From the NCBI GenBank assembly GCA_949130485.1, contig OX422195.1:3023566-3087565 (forward strand): a stretch of 64,000 nucleotides of DNA. Direction: 5' to 3'. The DNA is from Agelas oroides. Its lineage: Eukaryota; Porifera; Demospongiae; Agelasida; Agelasidae. The translations under genes were made by a program, and so were the position numbers. Shown here in pieces: positions 27,126-38,267 of the stretch. The notes under the pieces were generated by a model. It saw nothing but the letters and a program-made list of their open reading frames with translations, did no database searches and was not told the origin of the DNA. The number at the start of each line of letters is the position of its first letter. Position 1 is the first letter of the stretch.

Positions 27126-27969
27126 TTATGCACACTTCCACACACAAATAGCTGTATTTCCTCCAAAGAACATGTATAGCAGGTTCTTCACATCGTGGGT
27201 GATCTCAAAGCCAAATCCTGCCCCAACTACGGCATGCCATGCAGGCCCAAACTTTTTGTCCATCGTATCCTTTATCATCTTGGCTGCTGCCTATAAGACG
27301 TTGTGGGAGGGGGGAGGGGGGGATGGAGAATGTAAGCTTACAAAAAGCATGAGGTTGGCACCTTGTATATATTTATTAGTGCCATACGTGCCTCATTGTT
27401 GTTGCTGTGTTTCTCGCAGGCAGTGACACAGAGTTCCATAGTCTCCACTCTCATTTCCTCATTCATGTCTGAATGCTGAGGTGGAGAGACCAAACTAACA
27501 TTAATGTCAGAATATAGAATAGGATGGTATGTATGTACTTGATCCAAACACAGGTTTGTGCTAGATGCTGCTCACTACTGGCCTCATTCCCAGGCTTCCC
27601 ACCATCCAGTTCATGACGGCAGAACACAAACTAAAACGGCTAGGCCTGAGATATGATGTAGAAAGTTGGGGGGGAGCTCCTGACTAAGGAAACACAACTG
27701 TTCCGAGGGAGTCCAACAATGACTGGCTTGCTTTGTCATGTTCATTCAGCAGAACACAGTAGAGAGTGTTAGTCTGAACTGCTGCAGTAGTCTTGGGGTA
27801 ACTTTTGCTAATGAGCCTACACAAGATAATCAGCCTATAGTTCTCAATCTAAACCCACCTTGATTAGAGGGTAGTTGTGGAGCCTACGGTTGAAGAAGCC
27901 ACTTCCACTCCCTTCTGAAACCTCTCCTCCTCCCTGTGATACCTCGGCCACCTTTTCTCCCTCCTCCAT
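27126..27969 (-). CDS. DNAL4: Dynein axonemal light chain 4
   Basis: Three exons on the minus strand: 27969-27859, 27475-27392 and 27290-27126. All are phase 0 and give 119 residues, against about 105 in vertebrates because of a longer acidic N-terminus. Recognisable parts are EEMRVETMELCVTACEK in exon 2 and GFGFEITHDVKNLLYMFFGG then CVWKCA in exon 3, the dimer and intermediate-chain-binding fold of the LC8-like light chains. It acts in outer-arm axonemal dynein of cilia and flagella. The second intron appears to start with GC (AATGAG|GCACGT). Using the nearby GT instead would shorten the conserved NNNExAAKMIK stretch by one residue and turn it into NNNEAPKMIK. The start ATG is fixed by the good match of the first exon end HNYPLIK to family members. 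Confidence 0.9.
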
Positions 27970-28394
27970 TGCCTAATATACAGTAGGAAATTGTTTCCCT
28001 TATGTGACTGGAACACACAGTCAATATACTGCAGCAGATTAGGATAGAGGCAGGGCTATAAAACCACCAGCTAGTGGAATTAAATTTATGCCTATACACT
28101 TGCTAAGGCTGTGAATGGGTGGAGGGAATAGGCAGTTTACCAGACTAACTATTCCTAGTTAAGAGTGCATGATGAGACCATTTAAATGACATCATCATGC
28201 ACTCTGTATGAAACTCTGAAACCAGAGAACTGGTGATGTATGAGAGCCTGCAGCTAGTTTGGCTTCTAGTAGGGAAGGAAGGGTCTTTGAATAAGTCAAA
28301 ATTAGTCTTCAATCTATGTCATTTCCGAAACTACAATGTAGCTGGTGAATTATTGCTTCAAATTTCAATTTTCAATATTGTATTACATACCCGC

Positions 28395-29385
28395 AAAATG
28401 CCACGTTGACAAAGCATAGATAGTAGAGTGACAGGGATTGGAAACTTCCGTTAACACCTAATTACCACTTCCTATCCGGGTTAGGACTGGCCTGGTCAAT
28501 GTAAGCATGGTAGGATACCACCTGTGTATGATGATAGGCATATACCTGTGTTTATGTAGGCTAGATACATACATTTGGTTCCTGATTTCTCCAAATGAAC
28601 TGACACAATGGTTTTTACATGTTTGGTGATGTATTATATATACCCAGAGTTTTTTGCCTTCTAAAAGACTATCTAAAGTATAAAAATGGTCACGACTTCT
28701 CCGTTTGTAACTCACATGGGACTCCTAGCCTAATCAAAATACTACTTGATGGGCACACAATAATCACTACTGAACTGATTTAAGTGACAAGTTTGGTCTC
28801 AAGTACCTTCTCTCAGCTGGTACAGGTACAGAACTGTACCCCATCCAAAACCAGCTGTCGCAACCTATTAAGTCACAGACTAATGACAGAACAACCCAGA
28901 ATCATAAGAAAATAGTCTAGGGGCATGGCACTGGCACTGTACAATGTCCTCCAAAAGTTTCTAGCATACAACTTATACCACTGAGGAACTAGAGGTACAG
29001 AAAGGTCTACTATCAGTACAGCTAGCTCATTCAACCATAAATATTGGATGATTTAAGATTTCTGCTTCCTACTGGCCAAAAGCATTGGATTCTGCCATGC
29101 TTCAGAAAGTTAGCTCAACTTGTTGTAAGGCTAGAATCTCTTTACTTGCTTCACTGTGCCCTCTTTTATTGAAAAATCATCCCCAAAGCTATGGCTACAC
29201 CAGCACTTGACCAGTAGTTTGACACCCATTTGACACTTCCGAGGGCATTAATAGCCTAACCCGGATGGTTAACTATAGGCACTATATAGAATAGCACAAA
29301 TACAAAGAGAGTGTTGATTGAGTTTCCAATCCCTGTCACTCTACTATCTATGGACAAAGTAACTCTGGTTGGCTGACATGGCATT
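28395..29385. mobile_element. TIR element of about 1 kb
   Basis: ATAGATAGTAGAGTGACAGG then GATTGGAAACT (28416-28446) is matched exactly in inverted form at about 29321-29351, with weaker matches outside (GCAAAATGCCACGTTGACAAAG against TGACATGGCATTCTTTT) and inside (TATCCGGGTTAGG against CCTAACCCGGAT). There is no transposase frame, so it is a non-autonomous DNA element. It lies between DNAL4 and ENDOV. Confidence 0.75.
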
Positions 29386-29870
29386 CTTTTATTCAACAGA
29401 TCCCTCCCTCGCTTGCACTCACCCCACCTTTCTACTAAAGGACCTGGGAACTAAACTAACTCGCATACCCTTAATGTGAGGGTGTGTGTGTGTGCTAGTC
29501 TGGACCCCGGACCCTTCCTTGTATGGTTAAAAAGGTCTGGGGTCTACACTATGTGCGTGTTAAGGGGGTGGTAACTTGAATCAGTTCCTTGGAGAACGTC
29601 AAGTGTCCGCTGAACACCGGATTCAAAACATGAGTCTATAAAATGCCTAGAGGTACCAATGATCTAGCCTGGAGGTGGGATCATTATGTGACCAACGGCT
29701 ATCTACGTCTTCTGACAACTCATAACGAATAGTAAGCTTACTCACTAACTAACGTTAGTGAGTATTATCAACACAACTGACCAACCAAAGTTCGATTCAC
29801 TATTCAGATCTTCTCGCCTCTCTCTTCTGTATGGCTTCGTTTCTGCAACGTTGCCAATGGCTACCTAGTC

Positions 29871-30176
29871 TCGTTCCCAGACTAGAGACCGCTACATGAA
29901 TTTACTTTGCGCACGTGCGCCAACGGCCAAAGCATGCATGCAGTCCAATAGTACTCGCCTCCACCACGGCTTAGTCTCGCGTTGCCAGACTCATGCAGAC
30001 TCTTTTATGTCTTTCGGCGAGAGTCTGGCCACGCAAGACTAATCACATCTATCTTTATGACTTTTAGCGCTACTCGTGCCCAGACCCTCCCCGCGCCGCA
30101 CGCTTTTCGGGGGTGGGGTCTGGGCACGAGACTAAGCTGTGGTGGAGGACTGTACTGGGAACGAGGCTAAAACACA
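29871..30176. mobile_element. Nested MITEs: three inverted repeats inside one another
   Basis: The outermost pair is TAGTCTCGTTCCCAG / CTGGGAACGAGGCTA. Inside it, GCCTCCACCACGGCTTAGTC pairs with GACTAAGCTGTGGTGGAGG. Inside that, AGTCTCGCGTTGCCAGACTC pairs with GAGTCTGGCCACGCAAGACT around TTCGG, plus a separate GCCCAGACCC / GGGTCTGGGC pair. This records successive insertions. It ends 29 bases before the ENDOV start codon, so it overlaps that gene's promoter or 5' UTR. Confidence 0.8.
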
Positions 30177-30204
30177 GTCTAATATGAAAGGTCAAAGGAC
30201 AGCC

Positions 30205-33200
30205 ATGGCTTGCTTGGAGTCCCAGGAGGAAAGCAACACTCTGTCACTGACAGAGCCATTGGCAGCATCCTTTCAGGAGATGAGTGTTGGTAGGCCATTT
30301 GTGCATGATATTATTACGTTGTTTCAAGAAAATTTCTTCACTAAATAAAACCATCAGCAGGTGATGAAGAATGCAGCACTGATGGAAGAACACTTAAACT
30401 CTCTCCGGAGGAAGTGGCCAAAAGATGTCAGTGGGAAAGGTGCAGAAATATGTGTTGCAATGATGAGCATATTTTCAGAGGTTAGTTGCAGATGGAACTG
30501 AGGGGTTCGACATGAAGTTGCAAAGTGAACAAAAGTTTACAATCAGCTTGTGATTCTGATTATATAGCCTTGTTCCTAGGCTTGTGCACAGGAGAGAGGA
30601 GGCTCATTTCTGACTGCAATTTATACAGCTGCTGACTGAGTTTACATACACATGAAGTTATACAGCTTTTGCTTAAGTATTGCATATATTGCGCGTCAGC
30701 GCCATCCCTACATAGAGAGTCTACCGACTCTCTGATATGGTCAGACTTCACTGACTCGATTTTCATAGCATACAAAATCATGTAACCAGAATGATTTCAA
30801 ACTGGATTTCTGATTCCTGTTTTCAGATTTTGGCATAAGCGTATGAGTTTCAATCATGTCGGACCCCTCTGGTGGGGGAAACAATTGAATTGCTAAGAGA
30901 GAATGATTTAGTGAGGCTGCATGAATAGTAGTCAGATGCTCTTTACCACTATCCCAGAGCAGAGGAATGAAGACCACAAAACGCTAGTAGTAGTGCCTCC
31001 TTCAAATTAGAATTGGCCCTTTGGCAGTACTATTATGTAGAACCGCATCCGTATATTTTATCAAACTGGACTGACATTTGGATGGACAGTGCAACTGGTT
31101 TTCTGCTTCTTTGCCCAACATTGCTGACTTGTACTGTTGCATGCTATCGTATAAAGTTTGCTATATACTTTCCAACTTTTATAGCATACTTTTTATAACA
31201 ATTACATTTGTACAAAACTTTAAACATGCAAGATTGGAGAATCCACGTCACTGATTTTAGGATGGGTATTTCTATGGTTAGTATTCAGCCTTTGCTATAT
31301 AATATATGTTGGCTAACTGCTGTACTTGTGTACTGTTGATTTTATGTAGAGAACAGGAAGAACTAAAGTCCCAGTTAGTGGAGATAGATTCAGATGAGGT
31401 AAAATCATGGAAAAAGGGAGCTGACCCCTTCCATGACCTTCGGCACGTGGCTGGAGTTGATATCTCATTTGATAAGGAACATCCTACCCATGCCTGTGCC
31501 ATGCTGGCCATACTGAGCTTCCCTGACCTCAAGGTTTGCAGAGAACTATTGAGTGACTGAGATGATTACTCATCCTCAGGTGGTAATGTTATCAATGTTA
31601 GGTGGTTCATGTGAGCTGGGCAATGGTGGAGATGGTGGAGCCATACATAGCAGGGTTTCTGGCTTTCCGGGAAGTGGGCTTCCTTCTCAAGAGGCTGGAA
31701 GTGGTGAAACATGACTGCCCAAACTTTACACCACAGGTCAGTACGATATGTGATACATACCTGCTACAGACAGATTGTCTGGAGGCCTTGGTTACATTAG
31801 TGTTAATTTTTATTTGCTCCACACTCAAGCAAAACCCGTATAATTACACTGAAAATTCACCTATAGAAAGCTACAACCAAAATGATATATTCCAGACACA
31901 TTTTGTAAAATTATGTTGTGAACATCAGTGAAGCATGTCATATCAAATCCCATTACCCACCTCAAGATGGCATCAAAATTAGAAATCTGATGTGCTTTGA
32001 AATGTGCGCAGACTCACGAGTTGTGTATCATTTAGACTAAGGTGACAGAATGTTGGCACCTTTACTCAATGCCTAACTGGTGTATAACTATTGCAACAGA
32101 GCAATAAGCATTACACTGAAGGCTAGCAGATTCTATGCTCAACTTCCACAGGTGATACTTGTTGATGGAAATGGAGTCCTTCATCCAAGAGGTACATTCA
32201 ATACGTACGAATGCATTAGAGTTGGTGCACTGTGTGGAGTAATCAGTGTGCTGGCCCCACCTTCACCTTCCTGGCCTATAGTGTATGGAGCATTTTTATA
32301 TCAGCTGCCCAATATGCGGTGCAGAAGCTGCACCAGATCTGCTCTCTTGGGCTGTTTGCAGTGGTACAGCCAGGATGATTGGGCATTGCTACACCACTGT
32401 CAACTTGGAGCCTGAAACCAAGAACATAGTTTAAAGCTGTTGTGGTAGCTAGTGTCCAGCTGTTAAAGGGATTTGAGGCTATTGGCAATGTAGTGCAGAT
32501 ATCACTGCATGGCTAACCATGCAGGTATGGTATGTCCTGTGCAGGTTTTGGACTAGCTAGCCATCTCGGTGTGCTTTCTGGCATTCCATGTGTTGGAGTA
32601 AGCAAGAAACTCTACCATGTGGACGGCCTTGAAAAGAGCCCCCAACACAAGCAGAAGGTGAAGTTAGAGAATAATTTAGAAATATGTACTGATGATTTTT
32701 TTATCAATCAATCCTTGTACACAATATAGATTTACTCTGAACTACACAGAAAAGGAGATTATTTTCCTTTGAGAGGATCCTCTGGGCGTATCTGGGGAAT
32801 GGTGCGTAATACTTTGTGTTACTGTGACAAACTAGTCTGGTAGCAAGAGTGTATTTATAGCCTTGTTCCCAGGCCTCCCTCATTTTTGTTATTCGGTTTG
32901 TGTTCATGGAAGTGGAAGAGTGCGAAAAACTGTGTTACTATGACAAACTCGTCAGGTAGCAAGAGTGTATTTGTGATGGTTCTCTATTCATGGGTTTGGT
33001 GTACATGATGGATGTCTTTCTCAAGTGGTTACCTGTTATCACACACGCAGGCATTACGGACCTCAGATGATGCCTCCAATCCAGTGTATGTGTCTGTTGG
33101 ACACAAGATTTCCCTTGAAACTGCAACACAGCTGGTGACAGCTTGCTCTAGGAAGAGAATTCCTGAACCTGTCAGACAGGTATGCTTATGGCTACCCTCA

Positions 33201-33441
33201 TTAGTGTGTACAATTAGGAGGATTGAGGTTAAAATCATGTTGCATGGCTGTACATGGGCCTAGCCTTGCTCCCAGGCCACATGGTCTGGGAACAAGGCTA
33301 GGTACAATATGATGTTCTCACTGTAATTTGTCCCTTTCTATACAATTTATAGACTAATAGCATTTCATATGTCCCACCCAATAGGCTGATCTTCAGTCCA
33401 GAGAGCATCTTCGACAAGAAAAAGAACACCAGAATGACTGA
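30205..33441 (+). CDS. ENDOV: Endonuclease V, nine exons
   Basis: Exons: 30205-30289, 30361-30439, 31350-31533, 31602-31736, 32152-32191, 32545-32657, 32730-32801, 33051-33179 and 33385-33441. Phases agree throughout and total 298 codons (297 residues). The enzyme cleaves one nucleotide 3' of inosine in RNA in animals, and deaminated DNA in bacteria. Conserved blocks are GVDISF (Asp about 92), GFLAFRE (Glu about 140), ILVDGNGVLHPRG (Asp about 166), GIPCVGVSKKL, SVGHKISLE and RIPEPVRQAD, so the metal-binding acidic residues and the wedge region are intact. ATG 30205 has a good Kozak context (GCCATGG); an in-frame ATG lies 21 bases upstream at 30184. The N-terminus (about 50 residues) is longer than in vertebrates and acidic. 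The nested MITE stack abuts the start. Confidence 0.93.
33262..33302. repeat. Minimal hairpin of the abundant MITE family
   Basis: TAGCCTTGCTCCCAGGCCAC and GTCTGGGAACAAGGCTA form a near-perfect 40-base hairpin in the last ENDOV intron. A lone left end (TAGCCTTGTTCCCAGGCC) lies at about 32860-32878 in another ENDOV intron. Confidence 0.8.
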
Positions 33442-35638
33442 TTCCCATAATGCTAACTGGTTCAGGCGTCCCACCTGATGATTTATTCATACTTGGCACC
33501 ATACTAGCAACTTCAACAGTGTTATTTTTGTATTTAGGGTGAGCCTGTGTGAATCCCACCTAATTTTCTATGCATATTGTTCAGTGTCTCTCTCTGTTGT
33601 ATAAGACCTGCATCAGACACAAGGAAAGTTTCCCAACTGCTCTTCATCAATAGAGAGATGGATGGTGCTGAACAGACTTACTTCTGCTGAGTACTGCTGG
33701 ATCTAGTGATGACAGACAATTACATTCAGGACCAGTAGAATGAGCCTGAGTCAACATGCTTCTAAAGCACCATTCATTGCAGATGCTCGCTTGCTTGCTT
33801 GCTAATGTGTAGCTCTGGTACTGTACCATTTTGAGCTATGGTCAGATAATGCATACATAATTGACAGATCAACCACAAGGATATCTCAATATACTGACAA
33901 TATTATGACACTCTCACATTAATTAATTTAAGGGGTTCAGTGGTTGTAGTTATACAAGATAATCTGGAACAGGTCTTCTTATGCAATTAGTCTTTGATAC
34001 CAAAATAGATCATTAATTTTAACCATGTACTGTCTCTGGTCTTCAGCTTGTCTGCTGGTGTTGTTTCAGCCTCGTACCCGGACCATGTGGGAGGCCTGGG
34101 TATGAGGCTAGTTTTAGTTACTTGAACAGTATCTTGCATCTAACACGAGTAATTGGTTTTCTGCTTCTATTTTACAAATACAAAATTAATACTGCTTTTT
34201 GTTGTTCTCCCAGACTGATACCTGCTTTCGTGTCTGAGACACAAAACTTCAAGATCAATTATTCCTTTCTAGTTTTGGTTAGTTGGTTAATTGGAGGTAC
34301 GTTTCAGCAATATTTAGTTTTAGTTAGCTATAGTGATTTTCCAACTTTTTAGTTTTAGTTTTAGTTCAATTACTAGTAAGCTGTTAAAATACATTTTAGT
34401 TTTAGCTAACTAATTTTGACCAGTGCGAAATCTTCTTCAGATTTCCCCTGTATGACTGTATCTCAAGGGTGTCAGGTCATTGTGTACATGCTCCTTGATC
34501 AAGGCATTTTAGCCACAATAGTCTTGCATTGTGACACTATACCATGCATGCATGCAGCATAAATACTGTTGATGTCAGGTCCCATTGCATGAACACTGAA
34601 GTATACACCACATGGTACATGAGAACGACTACTATGGTTCACAGAACCCAATGACTAAAAGCAGAGTATTTTGCTAATCTCACTACCGTACTCCACGATA
34701 CACTCTACAGGTGTAGCTATACTGCTAAGTGGTTGCCATGGTTGCAAACCAAAAGAAGCAGTCTGAAAGGCACCGATGCACAACAACAAACAGTCAACCA
34801 CTAAACATGTGCAAGCCCCACAGATCACGTGATTGCATAAAAAGGTCAGAGGTAGTTGTACTAACTCCCTCCCCAATGTTCATAGTGATCACTGTGGTTT
34901 TTATATGGGATGGCTTCTTCTCAGTTCACACAATTTAGTCTCTGCAACCAAATGAATCTCACATAACGCTGTTCTTAGCTAAGCTTGTCTGCAAACAGGA
35001 TAACCACTCAGTGGAAGCAAGCAATTGATTATTATGGCATAGCCACTCCATGGTCTAGTCCAGCCTACGATTCCACTCACTAGCTATATGTAGTGTTAGA
35101 GCTCCATTACTGTGAGTTGACCAGAAACACCAAGATGGAAGTCGTGATTTTGCTTACCCTAGAGCATCTGTAAACTGTAAATACACATTTGACAGTATGA
35201 GGTGAGTATGAGGAAATTGAAGAACCAGCAGTCACTGGTTTGAACACTGACAGCTCAAACTGGGGCTCCTGGGTTTGAGTCCCAGTAAGATCTGGTTGAG
35301 ATCTGGGGTTGTCTGCAAAACAGAAATGTATTAGTAGGCATAGTTGCTCAATTGCAGCTTTTTCATACTGACGAAGAGAGAAATGAGGGTGTGTGGTCTA
35401 TTGCTGTATGTACTGATACTGATTGCTTGATTTCACATATACGTACACACAATCTTCATATCATCCCTATGTTATCTGGTAAATTGAAGGAAGTAGACAT
35501 CATAATGAACATTCTGCAATGTGTAGAGGCCCACACAAGGGAGGGTTGTTCAAATTTCAGTTACGTCTGCTCTATTTTTACATTAAATTTAATATTGAAA
35601 ATAAAATCGAATAGTCTACAAAGAGGATAGACAATAAA
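33442..35638. other. Convergent intergenic region, no supported gene
   Basis: The ENDOV and TRIM-NHL 3' ends face each other here. A degenerate MITE (CAGCCTCGTACCCGG ... GGGTATGAGGCTA) lies at 34068-34111, and TTTTAGTTTTAGTT runs occur near 34310-34400. A box-B-like GGGTTTGAGTCCCAGT at about 35272 lacks a convincing box A. A 92-codon plus-strand frame at 35352-35630 has no recognised domain. Confidence 0.45.
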
Positions 35639-37867
35639 TTACAAACAGTAAACCATAATTGTACCTCTAAGAGAAAATCGCCTGAATTCACCCACATATA
35701 TAAAGCCGTCATCATCAATTACAATAGCTGAAGGATTAGTGAACTGACCAAAGGAAGTCACAAATTCTCCATTTGTCTTAAACACTGACACACATTTGTT
35801 CCCATGATCACATACATAAACTAATTGATCAGGACCAACACAGATGCTATTAGGGTGGATTAATTGTTTAGAAGCAGCATCCTTTTCACTGAAAGTAAAC
35901 AAAAACTGTCCCTTGCAGTCAAAGACTTGCACACGGTTATTACGACTATCAGTCACATACAAATTCCCTGCTCTGTCCTGGGCAATGTCATTTGGTTCAT
36001 TAAACTGACCATTTCCATCACCATGGCAACCAAAACCACCAATGTATTCCAACTCTGTCGTCAGTATTTGAACTCTGTGATTCCCACGATCACACACGTA
36101 CAGTTTGTCGTTGATGATCTTGATGAAATCTCCTGGTTGTGCATCTTTTCGTTGAATTTCTTTCAAGAGCTTCCCTTCCTTGCTGAACTTAAAAAGTGAG
36201 GGGCTATTAGACACATAAGTATTGTAATCTTTGTCTACAGCTACTGCACTGCTGGCGTTGAGTGCTAGTGATGAGCTTGAGGGGGTTACCAGACTTTGCC
36301 CAACCATAATTGGCTGTATCTTCTTGGCATTTCTCTTTAACACCATCACCTCCTCCCCACCCCACTCAGATGCTTGTACAGGTACATTGTTGAGTGCTAT
36401 TACCATTGGTATGGCTAATTTTTCCACAACCTTCACTGGGTTGCCTAGCTGGGTGGGTTCGATCTTTGCAAACACTTGAAACGGACTACCAGCAATTTGT
36501 TCACCATTCACCTTGACAATCAGGCTATGCCTTCCACGAATTTCTGGAGTGTAACTGACTTTATAAGTTCCTCTTACTTTAGAGATAATTTTAGCATGAA
36601 TAACAGAATCACTTACAACTGACTTCAGCTCAGCTCCAACTACCTGTTTTTCTACACAGAGATGGCCATTTTGGTGCATAGTGCAGACTGTAAACTGAGC
36701 TGACTTGGGAACTTCGGCAACTTTGGTCCCAGGTCCCTCTGCCGTACACTTTGTGGGATCTGCTGGCAAAACTAGTATATCAGCATTCTTTTGACAGAGG
36801 TCAAAGATACCTTCAGCGCAGGCCACTCTAACACCCACATTTGCTGCATCTACTGGTGTGAGATCAATGCACTCACATTGTTGACACTGTTCTTCAATTT
36901 GTTTTTGAATTTTCTGCTGCAATGACATGAATTCTTCATCAGTTGCATTTTCAGTGGTGTGCTCAACAAACTCCACAAGACTCTTAAGGTCTCTACTGGC
37001 TAGTTCAAAAACCTTCTTTTGTGCTCCCAGAATGTCCAGCTTTTCCAGCTTCAATTCAGATGCCCTGTCAAGCAGTTGCTTCTCTCGCATGCATAAAATA
37101 TCACGAAGTTGCTTGAATGACTGCTCAACTGTGTCTGTGACAGCTTTATGTTGTTCTGAAACTTCTCTTCCAACCTTCTCGACCTCCCTCGTAGCAACTA
37201 TGATGTTGGCTTGGATCTTGATGAGTTTCTCCATACTCTGTTTGAGTACTTTCTTGTACTGCGGAGCTGATTTGTTAACAAACTCAAACTTGTGTCCTGC
37301 ATGATCACTAACAACACAATCCCGACAGATCAACGAATTGCAATCAAAGCAGAACATTTTTACCTGCTCATTGTGACTTTCGCACATTGTCGGCGAAGGT
37401 TCCTTCAATAAGATCTCCTTATTCCCGACCACTTTCAGCTCCTGAATAGTTACGATCTTGTGACCGGCGAATACTTTCATTACTCCGTGCGACCTCACGC
37501 AATCTTTGCAGATGAAGTCGGTACACTGCCGACAAAACGCTTCTGCTTTCGCTCCGGAACACATTTCACAAATAGCTTTTACTTTTCCCTGCGCTTTCTT
37601 CATTTTTGCATGCACTTCTTTCATTCGGTTGACAAAAAACGCTGTGCGCAGTTGGTCGAGGTCATTTTGAGGCAAAACAATTCTCCTTTGGCACTCAGGG
37701 CATCCAAAGGGGCGATTTGGTCCTGCTTGGAGGGCCAGTTGTCGGACGCACTCCTTGCAGTAGTAGTGGAGGCAAGGGAGGATCTTTGGATCGCGAAAGT
37801 GCTCGTGACAAACCGGGCAGGTGATCTCCTCCTCCAACTTATCAACAGGGTCCGGGTCTTCGGCCAT
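35639..37867 (-). CDS. TRIM-NHL E3 ubiquitin ligase (TRIM2/3/71-like)
   Basis: An intronless frame of 742 residues. I start it at ATG 37865-37867 (MAEDPDPVDKLEEEITCPVC). Upstream in-frame codons continue open but contain no better ATG and do not fit the family. Order: RING finger at 17-60 (CPVC, PCLHYYCKEC, CPEC), B-box 1 at about 100-138, B-box 2 at about 162-195 (CDCxSLICRDC-like then HAGHKF), coiled coil at about 200-330, filamin/IG-FLMN repeat at about 375-475 (SPFQVF end), then about five NHL repeats from 520 (LYVCDRGNHRVQIL, NLYVTDSRNNRVQVFD, VYVCDHGNKCVSVF). Relatives ubiquitinate neuronal or developmental targets, and some bind RNA through the NHL propeller. Absence of introns is common for this class in invertebrates. 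The RING zinc ligands are all present, so ligase activity is likely. Confidence 0.92.
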   Translation of the reverse strand: MAEDPDPVDKLEEEITCPVCHEHFRDPKILPCLHYYCKECVRQLALQAGPNRPFGCPECQRRIVLPQNDLDQLRTAFFVNRMKEVHAKMKKAQGKVKAICEMCSGAKAEAFCRQCTDFICKDCVRSHGVMKVFAGHKIVTIQELKVVGNKEILLKEPSPTMCESHNEQVKMFCFDCNSLICRDCVVSDHAGHKFEFVNKSAPQYKKVLKQSMEKLIKIQANIIVATREVEKVGREVSEQHKAVTDTVEQSFKQLRDILCMREKQLLDRASELKLEKLDILGAQKKVFELASRDLKSLVEFVEHTTENATDEEFMSLQQKIQKQIEEQCQQCECIDLTPVDAANVGVRVACAEGIFDLCQKNADILVLPADPTKCTAEGPGTKVAEVPKSAQFTVCTMHQNGHLCVEKQVVGAELKSVVSDSVIHAKIISKVRGTYKVSYTPEIRGRHSLIVKVNGEQIAGSPFQVFAKIEPTQLGNPVKVVEKLAIPMVIALNNVPVQASEWGGEEVMVLKRNAKKIQPIMVGQSLVTPSSSSLALNASSAVAVDKDYNTYVSNSPSLFKFSKEGKLLKEIQRKDAQPGDFIKIINDKLYVCDRGNHRVQILTTELEYIGGFGCHGDGNGQFNEPNDIAQDRAGNLYVTDSRNNRVQVFDCKGQFLFTFSEKDAASKQLIHPNSICVGPDQLVYVCDHGNKCVSVFKTNGEFVTSFGQFTNPSAIVIDDDGFIYVGEFRRFSLRGTIMVYCL

Positions 37868-38074
37868 TACAACAACGTTTATAGTTCCAAGGAAACTGAG
37901 AAACAAAGCGTGTAACAGGGGCGATCCTGACACTCCCGGCACTAGCAAGTTGGACGGTCGTACTATCAGTAGATAATCTTGTAATTGAACTATCTATAGG
38001 GCACAAGAAATTCAATTATGGCTGGGATGGTTAGGCTGCATATGTAGCGGTCCCATGCATTTCCCCGTCACCCC

Positions 38075-38140
38075 AGCGCATGCATGCAGCTGCATGATGA
38101 GGCCTAGTATTGGCCGAAACGCGTTCTGCATGTATAATTT
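38075..38140. other. Hammerhead-like motif, probably inactive
   Basis: CATGCAG is closed by CTGCATG around ATGATGAGGCCTAGTATTGG and CCGAAACGCG. The GGCC/GGCC helix followed by GAAAC matches the hammerhead core, but the first core nucleotide is A (ATGATGA) instead of C (CTGATGA). The position equivalent to C3 is essential, so self-cleavage is unlikely. Confidence 0.3.
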
Positions 38141-38233
38141 ATGTATTTGTTGGTCATTGTTGTTCTGCTTGTTTAGTTGTAACCTGGTCTTGTCAAGTAA
38201 CACAGGGCGTTACTGAAGACCATGCATGCATGC

Positions 38234-38267
38234 AGCTTTTAGCTGATGTATACATCAGCTAAAAGCT
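38234..38267. repeat. Perfect 34-base palindrome
   Basis: AGCTTTTAGCTGATGTA followed directly by its exact complement TACATCAGCTAAAAGCT. It lies about 370 bases upstream of the TRIM-NHL start codon and next to GCATGCATGCATGC. Confidence 0.95.

Noticed and set aside
27388..27392. Conventional GT donor for DNAL4 exon 2
   Set aside because: It would give NNNEAPKMIK, one residue shorter than the conserved NNNExAAKMIK block; the GC donor keeps it. Left open to RNA evidence.
35235..35300. Possible tRNA or SINE from a box-B-like GGGTTTGAGTCCCAGT
   Set aside because: No box A at the right distance and no cloverleaf could be drawn.
35864..37915. Several plus-strand frames of 80-150 codons
   Set aside because: All are antisense to the TRIM-NHL coding region.
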